64,000 nt of DNA, taken from positions 4,404,001 to 4,468,000 of the forward strand of contig NC_088300.1 in the NCBI RefSeq assembly GCF_032854445.1. The letters are read 5' to 3'. Origin of the DNA: Liolophura sinensis. Its lineage: Eukaryota; Mollusca; Polyplacophora; Chitonida; Chitonidae. Every line of letters begins with the position of its first letter. The first letter of the stretch is position 1. This document shows, piece after piece, positions 21,462 through 34,975 of this stretch. The position numbers and the translations under genes were made by a program. The notes beneath the pieces are model-generated. The model saw only the letters and a program-made list of their open reading frames with translations. It was not told where the DNA came from and searched no databases.

Positions 21462-22583
21462 CTGAAATGGAGAACGGTGAATAAAATTTACAACTGATAT
21501 AGTGCGGTTTAAATGAATAATTTCGGCAGCGCACAATGTCCAATCACTCAGGAGGCTCATGAATGAAAGAAACCGACCACTTGGTGAAACCACCGCAACT
21601 CGCAAGGTAGGCTGATCAACCGCTTGACATAAAGCCGCATCACATCCAAACTCTTGCTTGATTCCTCAGAGGTAATAAGTACTAAAGACCTGTGCCAAGA
21701 AAACGTAATACAGCAAGTATAGTAAACTGTCGGCTGTAATATTATTATCTGTTAGTTATACTGGGACGGCAATGGGCACTATCCCGTGACCACTATGCAC
21801 TTCGTCCAGATATCCGTCCTACTGTCAGCCTTGCGGCCTAACAGTATACATGTCAGACTTATCAGTGACTGATATCGCATGTATGTAGCCCTGGATCATA
21901 TGTAGGCCTAAAACTTAGATAAGTCTGACCGGTCTACGCAGCGTGTAATCTAGATGGTTAAAGCTATATGCCTACTAGAAAATCACATAAAGGGTCCCGT
22001 CTTAGATGCATGCATGGCGTTTAGATTATTTCTTCACGGTTACCAGACGCTGGAGCCCCCTTACATTAACATAGTGTATACTTATGATCAGCGACGCGCA
22101 GGTCATTAGTATAAGAAGGCGTTTTTGGTGTTCTCCTTGCCGCTCTTGTCCTTAATCTGTATTGTGGAGTGTGTTTTTGATATGCGGATGCATAACAGCT
22201 TTTGTTTCCACATCGATTATTTTTTGTGTGTATATAAACTGTACTTAAGGAATTAATAAACGTAAAAGTAACATTTGAAGAAGCCAAATTTTCGATCTGC
22301 CGTTCTTGAGTCTCAGAAGATACATTTTCGTGCTTATGTTTCAGTGCCCGACTGTGTCTGATTCCTGGCGACGTTCGAACCTACATATCTTGGAGAAGTT
22401 ATGTATTAGCTCATACTGGTATTAAGTCATATTTTATATACAAAATGTCGGCCAAACTCAGCAGTCAATGCAGTTTTCCATACTCAAAGTATAACATCAG
22501 AAGTTTTAGTTCATATTTAATACACTGGTACACAATATTATTTAGGCCTAGTACAATACTGAAGACTTGGATTAAATCCCCTA
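21462..22583. other. Upstream region of the - transporter
   Basis: Should contain the 5' UTR intron, first exon and promoter of the - gene, none of which I can place. No other gene supported. Confidence 0.4.
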
Positions 22584-25500
22584 TCATACTCAGCTGATAC
22601 AAAGGGACGCCGCGATTTGATTAACAACCGTGCCATGCTCATCTGATCCAAAGGGACGCCGCGATTTGATTAACAACCGTACCATCCTCAGCTGACACAA
22701 AGAGCCGCCGCGATTTGATTAACAACCGTACCATGCTCATCTAATACAAAGGGACGCCGCGATTTGATTAACAACCGTACCATCCTCAGCTGATACAAAG
22801 AGCCGCCGCGATTTGATTAACAACCGTACCATGCTCAGCTGATACAAAGGGACGCCGCGATTTGATTAACAACCGTACCATGCCCAGCTGATACAAAGAG
22901 ACGTCGCGATTTGATTAACAACCGTACCATGCTCATCTAATACAAAGTGACGCCGCGATCTGATTAACAACCGTACCATCATCATCTAATTCAAAGGGAC
23001 GCCGCGATTTGATTAACAACCGTACCATCCTCAGCTGATACAAAGGGACGCCGCGATTTGATTAACAACCGTACCATGCTCATCTAATACAAAGGGACGC
23101 CGCGATTTGATTAACAACCGTACCATGCTCACCTAATACAAAGGGACGCCGCGATTTGATTAACAACCGTACCATCATCAGCTGATACAAAGGGACGCCG
23201 CGATTTGACTAACAACCGTACCATGCTCATCTAATACAAAGGGACGCCGCGATTTGATTTACAACCGTACCATCCTCAGCTGATACAAAGAGACGCCGCG
23301 ATTTGATTAACAACCGTACCATCCTCAGCTGATCCAAAGGGACGCCGCGATTTGATTAACAACCGTACCATGCTCAGCTGATCCAAAGGGACGCCGCGAT
23401 TTGACTAACAACCGTACTATCCTGAGCTGATACAAAGAGACGCCGCGATTTGACTAACAACCGTACCATGCTCAGCTAATACAAAGGGACGCCGCGATTT
23501 GATTTACAACCGTACCATGCCCAGCTGATACAAAGAGACGCCGCGATTTGATTAACAACCGTACCATCCTCAGCTGATCCAAAGGGACGCCGCGATTTGA
23601 TTAACAACCGTACCATGCTCATTTAATACAAAGAGCCGCCGCGATTTGATTAACAACCGTACCATGCTCATCTAATACAAAGGGACGCCGCGATTTGATT
23701 AACAACCGTACCATCCTCAGCTGATACAAAGGGACGCCGCGATTTGATTAACAACCGTACCATCCTCAGCTGATACAAAGGGACGCCGCGATTTGATTAA
23801 CAACCGTACCATCCTCAGCTGATACAAAGGGACGCCGCGATTTGATTAACAACCGTACAATGCTCAGCTGATCCAAAGGGACGCCGCGATTTGATTAACA
23901 ACCGTACCATGCTTTTCTGTTACAAAAAGACGCAGTTATTTGACTAACAACCGTACCTTGCCCGGCTGATACAAAGAGACCTCGCGATTTGATTAACAAC
24001 CGTACCATCCTCAGCTGATACAAAGGGACGCCGCGATTTGATTAACAACCGTACCATGCTCATTTAATACAAAGGGACGCCGCGATTTGATTAACAACCG
24101 TACCATCCTCAGCTGATACAAAGGGACGCCGCGATTTGATTAACAACCGTACCATGCTCAGCTGATCCAAAGGGACGCCGCGATTTGATTAACAACCGTA
24201 CCATGCTCATCTAATACAAAGGGACGCCGCGATTTGACTAACAACCGTACCATGCCCAGCTGATACAAAGGGACGCCGCGATTTGATTAACAACCGTACC
24301 ATGCTCAGCTGATACAAAGAGACGCCGCGATTTGATTAACAACCGTACCATGCTCATCTAATACAAAGGGACGCCGCGATTTGATTAACAACCGTACCAT
24401 GCTCATCTAATACAAAGGGACGCCGCGATTTGATTAGCAACCGTACCATGGTCAGCTGATACAAAGAGACGCCGCGATTTGATTAACAACCGTACCATGC
24501 TCAGCTGATACAAAGGGACGCCGCGATTTGATTAACAACCGTACCATGCTCATCTAGTACAAAGGGACGCCGCGATTTGATTAACAACCGTACCATCCTC
24601 AGCTGATACAAAGGGACGCCGCGATTTGATTAACAACCGTACCATGCTCATCTAATACAAAGAGACGTCGCGATTTGACTAACAACCGTACCATCCTCAG
24701 CTGATACAAAGAGCCGCCGCGATTTGATTAACAACCGTACCATGCTCATCTGATCCAAAGTGACGCCGCGATTTGATTAACAACCGTACCATTTTCAGCT
24801 GATACAAAGGGACGCCGCGATTTGATTAACAACCGTACCATCCTCATTTAATACAAAGGGACGCCGCGATTTGATTAACAACCGTACCATCCTCAGCTGA
24901 TACAAAGTGACGCCGCGATTTGATTAACAACCGTACCATCCTCAGCTGATACAAAGGGACGCCGCGATTTGACTAACAACCGTACCATGCTCATCTAATA
25001 CAAAGGGACGCCGCGATTTGATTAACAACCGTACCATCCTCAGCTGATACAAAGGGACGCCGCGATTTGACTAACAACCGTACCATGCTCATTTAATACA
25101 AAGGGACGCCGCGATTTGATTAACAACCGTACCATCCTCAGCTGATACAAAGGGACGCCGCGATTTGATTAACAACCGTACCATCCTCAGCTGATACAAA
25201 GGGACGCCGCGATTTGATTAACAACCGTACCCTTCTCAGCTGATACAAAGGGACGCCGCGATTTGATTAACAACCGTACCATGCTCATCTAATACAAAGA
25301 GACGTCGCGATTTGATTAACAACCGTACCATCCTCCTCTGATACAAAGAGCCGCCGCGATTTGATTAACAACCGTACCATGCTCATCTAATACAAAGGGA
25401 CGCCGCGATTTGATTAACAACCGTACCATCCTCAGCTGATACAAAGAGCCGCCGCGATTTGATTAACAACCGTACCATGCTCAGCTGATACAAAGGGACG

Positions 25501-28500
25501 CCGCGATTTGATTAACAACCGTACCATGCTCAGCTGATACAAAGAGACGTCGCGATTTGATTAACAACCGTACCATGCTCATCTAATACAAAGTGACGCC
25601 GCGATCTGATTAACAACCGTACCATCATCATCTAATTCAAAGGGACGCCGAGATTTGATTAACAACCGTACCATCCTCAGCTGATACAAAGGGACGCCGC
25701 GATTTCACTAACAACCGTACCATGCTCATCTAATACAAAGGGACGCCGCGATTTGATTAACAACCGTACCATCCTCAGCTGATACAAAGGGACGCCGCGA
25801 TTTGATTAACAACCGTACCATGCTCATCTAATACAAAGGGACGCCGCGATTTGATTAACAACCGTACCATCCTCAGCTGATACAAAGGGACGCTGCAATT
25901 TGATTAACAACCGTACCATCCTCAGCTGATCCAAAGGGACGCCGCGATTTGATTAACAACCGTACCATTTTCAGCTGATACAAAGGGACGCCGCGATTTG
26001 ATTAACAACCGTTCCATGCTCAGCTGATACAAAGAGCCGCCGCGATTTGATTAACAACCGTACCATGCCCAGCTGATACAAAGAGCCGCCGCGATTTGAT
26101 TAACAACCGTACCATGCTCATTTAATACAAAGGGACGCCGCGATTTGATTAACAACCGTACCATCCTCAGCTGATACAAAGAGCCGCCGCGATTTGATTA
26201 ACAACCGTACCATCCTCAGCTGATACAAAGAGACGCCGCGATTTGATTAACAACCGTACCATGCTCATCTAATACAAAGAGACGTCGCGATTTGATTAAC
26301 AACCGTACCATCCTCAGCTGATACAAAGAGCCGCCGCGATTTGATTAACAACCGTACCATGCTCATCTAATACAAAGAGACGTCGCGATTTGATTAACAA
26401 CCGTACCATGCCCAGCTGATACAAAGGGACGCCGCGATTTGATTAACAACCGTACCATGCTCATCTAATAGAAAGAGACGTCGCGATTTGATTAACAACC
26501 GTACCATGCTCAGCTGATACAAAGGGACGCCGCGATTTGATTAACAACCGTACCATCCTCAGCTGATACAAAGGGACGCCGCGATTTGACTAACAACCGT
26601 ACCATGGTCATCTAATACAAAGGGACGCCGCGATTTGATTAACAACCGTACCATCCTCAGCTGATACAAAGGGACGCCGCGATTTGATTAACAACCGTAC
26701 CATGCTCAGCTGATACAAAGGGACGCCGCGATTTGACTAACAACCGTACCATGGTCATCTAATACAAAGGGACGCCGCGATTTGATTAACAACCGTACCA
26801 TCCTCAGCTGATACAAAGGGACGCCGCGATTTGACTAACAACCGTACCATGCTCAGTTGATACAAAGGGACGCCGCGATTTGATTAACAACTGTACCATC
26901 CTCAGCTGATACAAAGGGACGCCGCGATTTGACTAACAACCGTACCATGTTCATTTAATACAAATGGACGCCGCGATTTGATTAACAACTGTACCATCCT
27001 CAGCTGATACAAAGGGACGCCGCGATTTGATTAACAACCGTACCATCCTCAGCTGATCCAAAGTGACGCCGCGATTTGATTAACAACCGTACCATGCCCA
27101 GCTGATACAAAGGGACGCCGCGATTTGATTAACAACCGTACCATCCTCAGCTGATACAAAGAGCCGCCGCGATTTGATTAACAACCGTACCATGCCCAGC
27201 TGATACAAAGGGACGCCGCGATTTGATTAACAACCGTACCATCCTCAGCTGATACAAAGGGACGCCGCGATTTGATTAACAACCGTACCATCCTCAGCTG
27301 ATACAAAGAGCCGCCGCGATTTGATTAACAACCGTACCATGCTCAGCTGATACAAAGGGACGCCGCGATTTGATTAACAACCGTACCATCCTCAGCTGAT
27401 ACAAAGGGACGCCGCGATTTGATTAACAACCGTACCATCCTCAGCTGATACAAAGGGACGCCACGATTTGATTAACAACCGTACCATGCTCATCTAATAC
27501 AAAGGGACGCCGGGATTTGATTAACAACCGTACCATCCTCAGCTGATACAAAGGGACGCCGCGATTTGATTAACAACCGTACCATCCTCAGCTGATACAA
27601 AGAGCCGCCGCGATTTGATTAACAACCGTACCATGCTCATTTAATACAAAGGGACGCCGCGATTTGATTAACAACCGTACCATCCTCAGCTGATACAAAG
27701 GGACGCCGTGATTTGATTCACAACCGTACCATGCTCAGCTGATCCAAAGGGACGCCGCGATTTGATTAACAACCGTACCATGTTCATCTAATACAAAGGG
27801 ACGCCGCGATTTGATTAACAACCGTACCATCCTCAGCTGATACAAAGGGACGCCGCGATTTGATTAACAACCGTACCATGCTCAGCTGATACAAAGAGCC
27901 GCCGCGATTTGATTAACAACCGTACCATGCTCAGCTGATACAAAGGGACGCCGCGATTTGATTAACAACCGTACCATCCTCAGCTGATACAAAGGGACGC
28001 CGCGATTTGATTAACAACCGTACCATCCTCAGCTGATACAAAGGGACGCCACGATTTGATTAACAACCGTACCATGGTCATCTAATACAAAAGGACGCCG
28101 GGATTTGATTAACAACCGTACCATCCTCAGCTGATACAAAGGGACGCCGCGATTTGATTAACAACCGTACCATCCTCAGCTGATACAAAGAGCCGCCGCG
28201 ATTTGATTAACAACCGTACCATGCTCATTTAATACAAAGGGACGCCGCGATTTGATTAACAACCGTACCATCCTCAGCTGATACAAAGGGACGCCGTGAT
28301 TTGATTCACAACCGTACCATGCTCAGCTGATCCAAAGGGACGCCGCGATTTGATTAACAACCGTACCATGTTCATCTAATACAAAGGGACGCCGCGATTT
28401 GACTAACAACCGTACTATGCTCAGCTGATACAAAGGGACGCCGCGATTTGATTAACAACCGTACCATGCTCATCTAATACAAAGGGACGCCGCGATTTGA

Positions 28501-28603
28501 TTAACAACCGTACCATCCTCAGCTGATACAAAGGGACGCCGCGATTTGACTAACAACCGTACCATGCTCATCTAATACAAAGGGACGCCGCGATTTGATT
28601 AAC
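22584..28603. repeat. 49-bp satellite array, about 123 units
   Basis: Head-to-tail 49-bp monomers with a nearly invariant part (GACGCCGCGATTTGATTAAC then AACCGTACCAT) and a variable part of two main classes: CAGCTGATAC and CATCTAATAC. Further variants are GAGCCGCC, GACGTCGC and GATCC in place of GATAC. Since 49 is not a multiple of 3 and the unit holds TGA and TAA, no long frame is open. Blocks sharing rare variants repeat 588 bp apart (12 units; 27461 and 28049) and 2,646 bp apart (54 units; 22957 and 25603), which indicates unequal exchange within the array. Ends are sharp: the last monomer breaks off at about 28603. Confidence 0.97.
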
Positions 28604-29919
28604 GCCATTCTTACAAATGTTTTACTCAAACTATGGCAGCCATTTTTATAGGTGAAGAAAACATCGCCAAAAGTAGCTTTAATTCCCAGCATTTGGTGAT
28701 TTACTGGCAAAGTAGCCTAGAGCTTTGACAAAGCCTCACGTGTATAACATATGAAACTGAATGGTCTTCCTTTTACAAAAATATGATATCTACTGCTGCA
28801 ATAAATTACTGCCTGCATGGCAACACCATTCTCAAATCATCTTCCTGACGAGTTTGTTTACTCTATGAAGAAAGGTAAATTTAAACCAACAGTGAAGTGA
28901 AGTGGCCTATTCCTAAGGTGCTCGACTTCCAACCGCTTTTACACGACCTCTTCATTTATAGATCTACAATTTTTGAGTATGACGTTGAATAACAATTGTA
29001 TAAACAAATTTATTGAAGCAAATATATACAAATAATCGAAACCACGGACTAACAGTGGGAGGTAACTCGTGAAGACAAAACTTGGTGGTGTTGACGCATG
29101 CTTGAACTCAAACACATAATACTATATATCTAAACCTGGGGTTTGCGTCGACAAAACAAGCTGCTGAACATCGTGTTCATGTACATAATATACATATTTT
29201 GAACTCAGTGCCGTGTTGTATTTTATGACTTTTCTATGTACCTTTCATGTACTGTGTCACCACAAACGTCTCGTCGATACAATTTCAGTATACTGTCCAT
29301 ACTTCAGAGGTGCGATCTATTTGACCAATTAAAATGTTTTCGCACATTTGTAGATGAAAGATAACAAGCAGTTAGCCACATTAAAAGATGACATATAAAA
29401 GGCATCAATTAGTGGTTTAGCTCAACTCTACACACTCATACACACATGTTTTCTCTAGGTTTTTTTTCTGAAATGATGTCTCAATGACCCAGTTACACCG
29501 TTTTTAGATTTGCAGAGGTGTCGCGGTCGAACGTTTCGGTGATTTGCACTAACAGCCTGGGGAACGCTATGAAAAGACATGGATTGAACATATATGTGTT
29601 AATTTGATCTTTAAGTATACAACTGTTTTTTATACGCATCATTCGTATACAACGAGTGATAATTATCTGTGACAACCATCTCTGTCACATTTTAACGGTC
29701 ACATCTCTGTCACAAAATCTAGCATAGATATAAATACATCGTGCTTCATTTGCAACAATTATATATTTCTGTAATAAATAATGTAAAAGTTGTAAGAAAG
29801 GTACAGCAAGAAACTTTATTTGAAAAACCCGCGTACATTAGTTGAGGTTTCTCGAATGTGACTAGTTCTTTTTCGTATATCATTTGTCTACCTTTTATTT
29901 AACTGCAGTCAGTTTGACA
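28604..29919. other. Unique AT-rich sequence between arrays
   Basis: No supported gene, RNA or mobile element. Confidence 0.4.
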
Positions 29920-30362
29920 ATTCACAGTTGTCTATTTCTACAATTCAGGACATACAATTCACAAGTGTCCATTTCTGCAAGTCAGCACGGGCAATTCACA
30001 GTTGTCGATTTCTATGTCAGAACAGACAATTTACGAGTGTCCATTTCTACAAGTCAGGGCTAACCATTCACAAGTATTCATTCCTACAAGTCAGGGTTGA
30101 CAATTCACAAGTGTCCATTTCTCTAAGTCAGAAAAGACAATTCACAAGTGTCCATTTCTACAAGTCAGGGCTGACAATTCACAAGTGTCCATTTCTAAAA
30201 GTCAGAACAGGTAATTCACAAGTGTCCATTTCTACAAGTCAGAACAGGTAATTCACAAGTGTCCATTTCTACAAGTCAGGGGTGAGAGTTCACAAGTGTC
30301 CATTTCTACAAGTCAGGGCTGAGAGTTCACAAGTGTCCATTTCTACAAGTCAGGGCTAACAA
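29920..30362. repeat. 37-bp tandem array, about 12 units
   Basis: Units share ACAATTCACAAGTGTCCATT then TCTACAAGTCAGGGCTG, with AGAACAGG and GAAAAGA variants. Spacing of 37 bp is seen directly at 30136 and 30173. The + strand frame 29928-30251 is a by-product. Confidence 0.92.
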
Positions 30363-30549
30363 GTGGCACCTTGTAAAAGTAGCTTAAAGTAAACCTTTGT
30401 AAAGTAAACTGAGACAATTAGATATCATCAAATAATCGTAAGGCTTTTACGATATCATGTATGGTATCTGCAAGGAAATACGTCATATAACTGTTGATGA
30501 GCCACGACGTCGATATTAAAATTGACCAATGGCCAAGAATTCATCCATT

Positions 30550-30750
30550 TATGTGACTGGTGTTTTACGTCGTACTATTGAATATCTCACTTATGTGTGG
30601 AAAATCGGGCTAAGCTCAGGAAAAACCAACGACCATCCATTCGGTTGCTGAGAGAGAGCCTAATAACTGGCGATTTCAAGCTCGATTTTACGGAGAGGAA
30701 GCCAGAATGAGCAGGACTTGAACTCAGAGCGATTGCATTGATGAGAGAAC
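30550..30750 (-). mobile_element. SINE, family 1, diverged
   Basis: Reverse-complement SINE: GACTGGTGTTTTACGTCGTA, a shortened body, then GAGAGGAAGCCAGAATGAGC and GGACTTGAACTCAGAGCGAT (B-box side). Older than the 33361-33634 copy, judging by divergence. Confidence 0.75.
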
Positions 30751-32222
30751 AAGAATTATGGAACGAACAAATGCATACATTTACAAATAAACCTGGTAAT
30801 TAATACAGAACCTCTTAATAAGAGGTAATTATGTTTCTAGAATTACGCGTAAAATCAGTATCACATTCACTTACTGAGGGCAATGCGACAATGTGAGAGT
30901 ATGATCATGTCCATACTAAGAGAAATTTGGTATGTAACATGCGTATCAAAATAATATGGATAACAGACATGCTATGACAGCGTGCCATCACCAAGAGTCA
31001 TCAACCCTCCTGGTGACTCGAAATAGTTCCAAACATCAAGTTCTAAATGTCTGGGACAAATAAACGTGCATGGCTTTTATTCCAAGTGAGGTTATGTCAA
31101 AGAGATAAATGGTAAGTTATGTGGTTCCGAGAAAACAAAGCTACTTGAGTGTTACGAGGTACATGGATATGTAAACTGTTACAAATAACGCCTGAGGCAC
31201 TTAGGCTTATGAACATTTGCCCGCCGCACGCGTCTGTCTTATAGCCGGGTGAGTCATGTCTAGCTGTATTTCTGACACTGTGCTCTCTGTGATGATCAGG
31301 GCACAGTCATTGCCGCGAATCAGCCCAGAGACAAGTTATTCCAGTGCCCACGCGACACCAACCTGACACCGTGTATGATAACGCACGTTGGCAGTAATTA
31401 AAGCCAGGTTGCTTCAGGGGTGTTATGCCGACTAATTATAAAATAGATTTTGTGCGAAAAGTGCGAAATTTATTTGGCGACGTTCGCGACGTTTACTTCC
31501 CTTGTCTTCACCCTTCTCTCACATTTTTGTCACGCAGGCTTCAGAGGATAACAGTTAATACAGGTATAGGGTACGTCAGAGATGGTATATATGGTAACTT
31601 ACTTGACACTCGACCAAGAAACAATTCAACAGTGTAATATCCAAACGTCCATATGAAGGAAGGAATGACGTGAATTATGATGTTACATTATACTAATATA
31701 GAGCCTATGAGAGATGTTAAAGTTACAAAAAAAAATGTATCACGCTTCAATTTCCCGAAAGCGTGCTTCATCCACAGAAATCCAAAATCATTGTACCGTA
31801 TATACAAAGAATTTTATTGAAAGATAAATATATTTTACTGAATTCGAAACGACTATTAGTTGTTCAATTCCCTCCCATGAAAGAAATAAATAATGGATTA
31901 TTTATTTATGTCTTTGTGGTGAAGATGCTTGCAGGTAGGACACGTAAGATGCTGGTTCCACTCCAGTCTTGTGCAGTAAATCACGGAGATTGACACACAT
32001 CTTTACATCTCGGGGCTTGAGTGGAAATAAGCGGTCGACAGTGCTTGTACAATCGTTCACGTGGTTTTCCATGAAGAATCTTGAATGTGTACACTGTGAG
32101 CTCGCTCCGCAGGTGAAAATCTGTTTTACATATGGGAAAACGTCGGTAATTGCTTAGAGGCCCATTAAGAAATGCCTTACTCTGGGTATTCCGATTTCTT
32201 TCACCCATAAACTAATCGCCGT
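30751..32222. other. No supported gene; locally GC-richer at 31200-31420
   Basis: Short frames only. The segment 31200-31420 is richer in GC and CpG than its surroundings and contains CACGCG and CACACGTG-like words. It could be regulatory or a decayed exon; nothing decisive. Confidence 0.35.
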
Positions 32223-32335
32223 GAGTTATTTATTTATTTCATTGGTGTTTTGCACTGTACTCAAAAATATTTCACTTATACGACAGCGGCCAGCATTATG
32301 GTATGAGGAAATCGGGCAGGGCCCAGGAGAACGCC
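32223..32335 (-). mobile_element. SINE fragment, family 1 (tail and part of body)
   Basis: TTATTTATTTCATTGGTGTT, CACTTATACGACAGCGGCCA and GCATTATGGTATGAGGAAAT in the order expected for a reverse-oriented copy; the head is missing. Confidence 0.8.
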
Positions 32336-32813
32336 GTTATTTACGTATTCAGTTCTTGAGTAGAGGATTAAACAGCCCGCCATTGGCGAGAGCAACCTAT
32401 AATCGTCTTCCTCGAGAACTCATGTAATTGACGACATTGCGAGCCTGGGCCTCGTTTGTACTTTTGATAACAAATTGTTTCATATATTTGTGTAATCTGC
32501 ATCGTACTTTGTACTGACATAGACTGAAATGATTGCAAAGAAGGAATCAGTTCAAAGGTTATTGACAGATTTGCTCTATGCTGGTGTGTTAGTAGATAAA
32601 GAGGAGTCGGGGTAGGAAATTCTGATTAACGCTGAGTAAAGTTGATTTTGAGCTTTTAACTGATTATTAGAAATAATGACCACCGTAGTGAAACAAAATT
32701 GTAGCCTTAACTGAACCTTTACTTATCTCCAGATATTTTTTTACTGAGTAAAATGCTGATTGGTGAGTGCCATTTAGAAAGTAGTTCTCCCAGTGAGCAT
32801 ATCAGCCTGGTTG

Positions 32814-32893
32814 AAGTCATTAACGAAAGTGGTTTAATTAACAGTATTATCGGCATTCGGGGTTTACACGTCCTGGGTATAGCACAACTTCTA
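32814..32893. mobile_element. Decayed single arm related to the palindromic element at 61842-62125
   Basis: TTAACAGTATTATCG followed 40 bases later by TATAGCACAACTTCT matches the order AGTAACAGTATTATCG ... TATAGCACAGATTCT of the left arm at 61842-61973, with many substitutions between. Only one arm is visible. Confidence 0.5.
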
Positions 32894-33360
32894 CTTGGTT
32901 AGGAACACTCATTTAAAGTGCAGTTCTTTTGCTGAAGCATTTGGTGGGCTTTATGATTGATCGATATGATCGGATTCCATTCAGCGATGTAAACATGCGC
33001 AGGTTTGTACTTTTATTTTTACCTTTGAATAAAATTCTCATGCGTTTACTAGAGTTGTGTTTACTGGTGCGCATAGACATAAAGATATATTCTAACATTA
33101 TTTTACATGAAAAGGACATTTGTGATGTCAGTGACACGTCGAGCCGTCCGAAACGCCATCGTGAACGACTCATTCATATATAATCTTTAAAGAAAATTAA
33201 ATTAAGGGAGTTTTGGATCATTTCATTTCATATGGTCATTTTTTTTGGTAATGTCTGAGTTTAACTTAGGTTAATTCCACGTGTCTTCGGTACAGCTATT
33301 TCTCAAATAGATCACAAAAATAACCCATAAAGCCTGCAATGTTGGGGAATGTATGTAATG

Positions 33361-33634
33361 GTTTATTTATTTATTTTTATTTATTTATCTGATTGGTGTT
33401 TTACGCCGTACTCAAGAATATTTCAATTATAGGACGGCGGCCAGCATTATGGTGGGTGGAAACCTGGCAGAGCCCGGGAAAAACCATCCGCAGGCTGCTG
33501 ACAGACCTTCCCACGTACGGCCAGAGAGGAAGCCAGCATGAGTTGGACTTGAACTCACAGCGACCGCATTGGTGAGGGGCTGCTGGGTCATTACGCTGCG
33601 CTAGTGCGCTAAGCAACTGAGCCACGGAGGCCCC
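33361..33634 (-). mobile_element. tRNA-derived SINE, family 1, full-length reference copy
   Basis: Complete in reverse: (TTTA)n tail, ATTGGTGTTTTACGCCGTAC, GGCGGCCAGCATTATGGTGG, AACCATCCGCAGGCTGCTGA, then the tRNA-like head with B box (reverse of GAGTTCAAGTCC) and A box (reverse of GTGGCTCAGTTGCTTAGCGC). RNA polymerase III boxes appear usable. Confidence 0.93.
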
Positions 33635-34488
33635 TATAATGGTTTAGTGGGGGTAAAACCGTCGAGAGAATCAAAAGCCCTGTACATGTGGCATGTTCAA
33701 CCAAACATTGGCTTGTTTTACAGTCTTTTGTTCTCCTATATAGCTATTATTTAATAAGTAACGGAAATTGTATAACTAATTATGGAGATAACGTGACATC
33801 CTGACGCAAATGTCCTCGGTGCATGTTGCCCATTGCCAAACCAATGTTAGGTTGTTATATAACAACATTACGAACTTAAAGCTAAGAAAAGATATGTAAA
33901 ACACGTTAATTTATTAGCCGAAATTAAGTGAAACTATGGGTAACCTTAGAATGTCAAGCCTTTTTTTCTATATCAAAAAAAGATAATAACTTTTTGTCTT
34001 TAATTTTTAAAGTTGTTTTTTTTTACTTGCCAAAGCGCGTGCTCATACCCGGGCTGGTGGCCAACAGGTTGTCTCATCAATGTTAACTAATTATTTCCTT
34101 CTCACAACCGTGATTATAAGGTGGGCTAGGTATCTACATGTATACAGCTTCTCCTACACGTCAGCATGAACTCATTAACCACTACTGTAGTCTTTCTGTC
34201 CTTTTTATTATTTAATGAACGATCTGAAAACTGAATTGCAAAATTTATTTAAATACAAATATCATTCGGCTTTGTTTTACATTAACAAAATCGTAGAAAT
34301 TTATCAACAAAATTTCATGTATGGAAAACTACTGTAGTCGTAAAGCCCATGATAACAAAGCTCTGCAGCTTTATGGAAATGAAAAAAAGAAAACTAAGTT
34401 AGATTTACACTTCAGATTAGTGTAACAGAAAAACAAACACTTTGATAACCGCAAAGACAGCTACATCTTCTGTGCCCTTCTTGGAGTT
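33635..34488. other. No supported gene
   Basis: AT-rich unique sequence with T-runs near 33960 and 34020. Confidence 0.4.
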
Positions 34489-34975
34489 TAGAGAGTGATG
34501 TGTGGGGGCGTGGAGGCCATGTTTAGAGAGTGATGTGTGGGGTGTGGAGGCCATGTTTGTAGAGTTATGTGTGGGGACGTGGAGGCCATGTTTGGAGAGT
34601 GATGTGTGGGGACGTGGAGGCCATGTTTAGAGAGTGATGTGTGGGGGCGTGGAGGACATGTTTGGAGAGTGATGTGTGGGGGCGTGGATGCCATGTTTGG
34701 AGAGTGATGTGTGGGGCGTGGAGGCCATGTTTAGAGAGTGATGTGTGGGGGCGTGGAGGCCATGTTTGGAGAGTGATGTGTGGGGGCGTGGAGGCCATGT
34801 TTGGAGAGTGATGTGTGGGGACGTGGAGGCCATGTTTGGAGAGTGATGTGTGGGGATGTGGAGGCCATGTTTGGAGAGTGATGTGTGGGGTGTGGATGCC
34901 ATGTTTGGAGAGTGATGTGTGGGGGCGTGGAGGCCATGTTTAGAGAGTGATGTGTGGGGGCGTGGATGCCATGGT
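34489..34975. repeat. 35-bp G-rich tandem array, about 14 units
   Basis: Unit GTTTGGAGAGTGATGTGTGG then GGGCGTGGAGGCCAT on +. Some units lose one or two bases in the G run (GGGGTGTGG, GGGGCGTGG). All three - strand frames are open and read related Pro/His/Ser-rich strings, which is expected of a stop-free unit of length 35 and is not evidence of a gene. Confidence 0.95.

Noticed and set aside
21433-21543. Longer N-terminus for the - transporter
   Set aside because: The frame has no ATG at its start, and a splice acceptor at about 21462 lies between it and the ATG at 21432.
22584-28603. CRISPR array
   Set aside because: Units abut without unique spacers, the whole unit repeats, no cas genes are present, and the DNA is eukaryotic.
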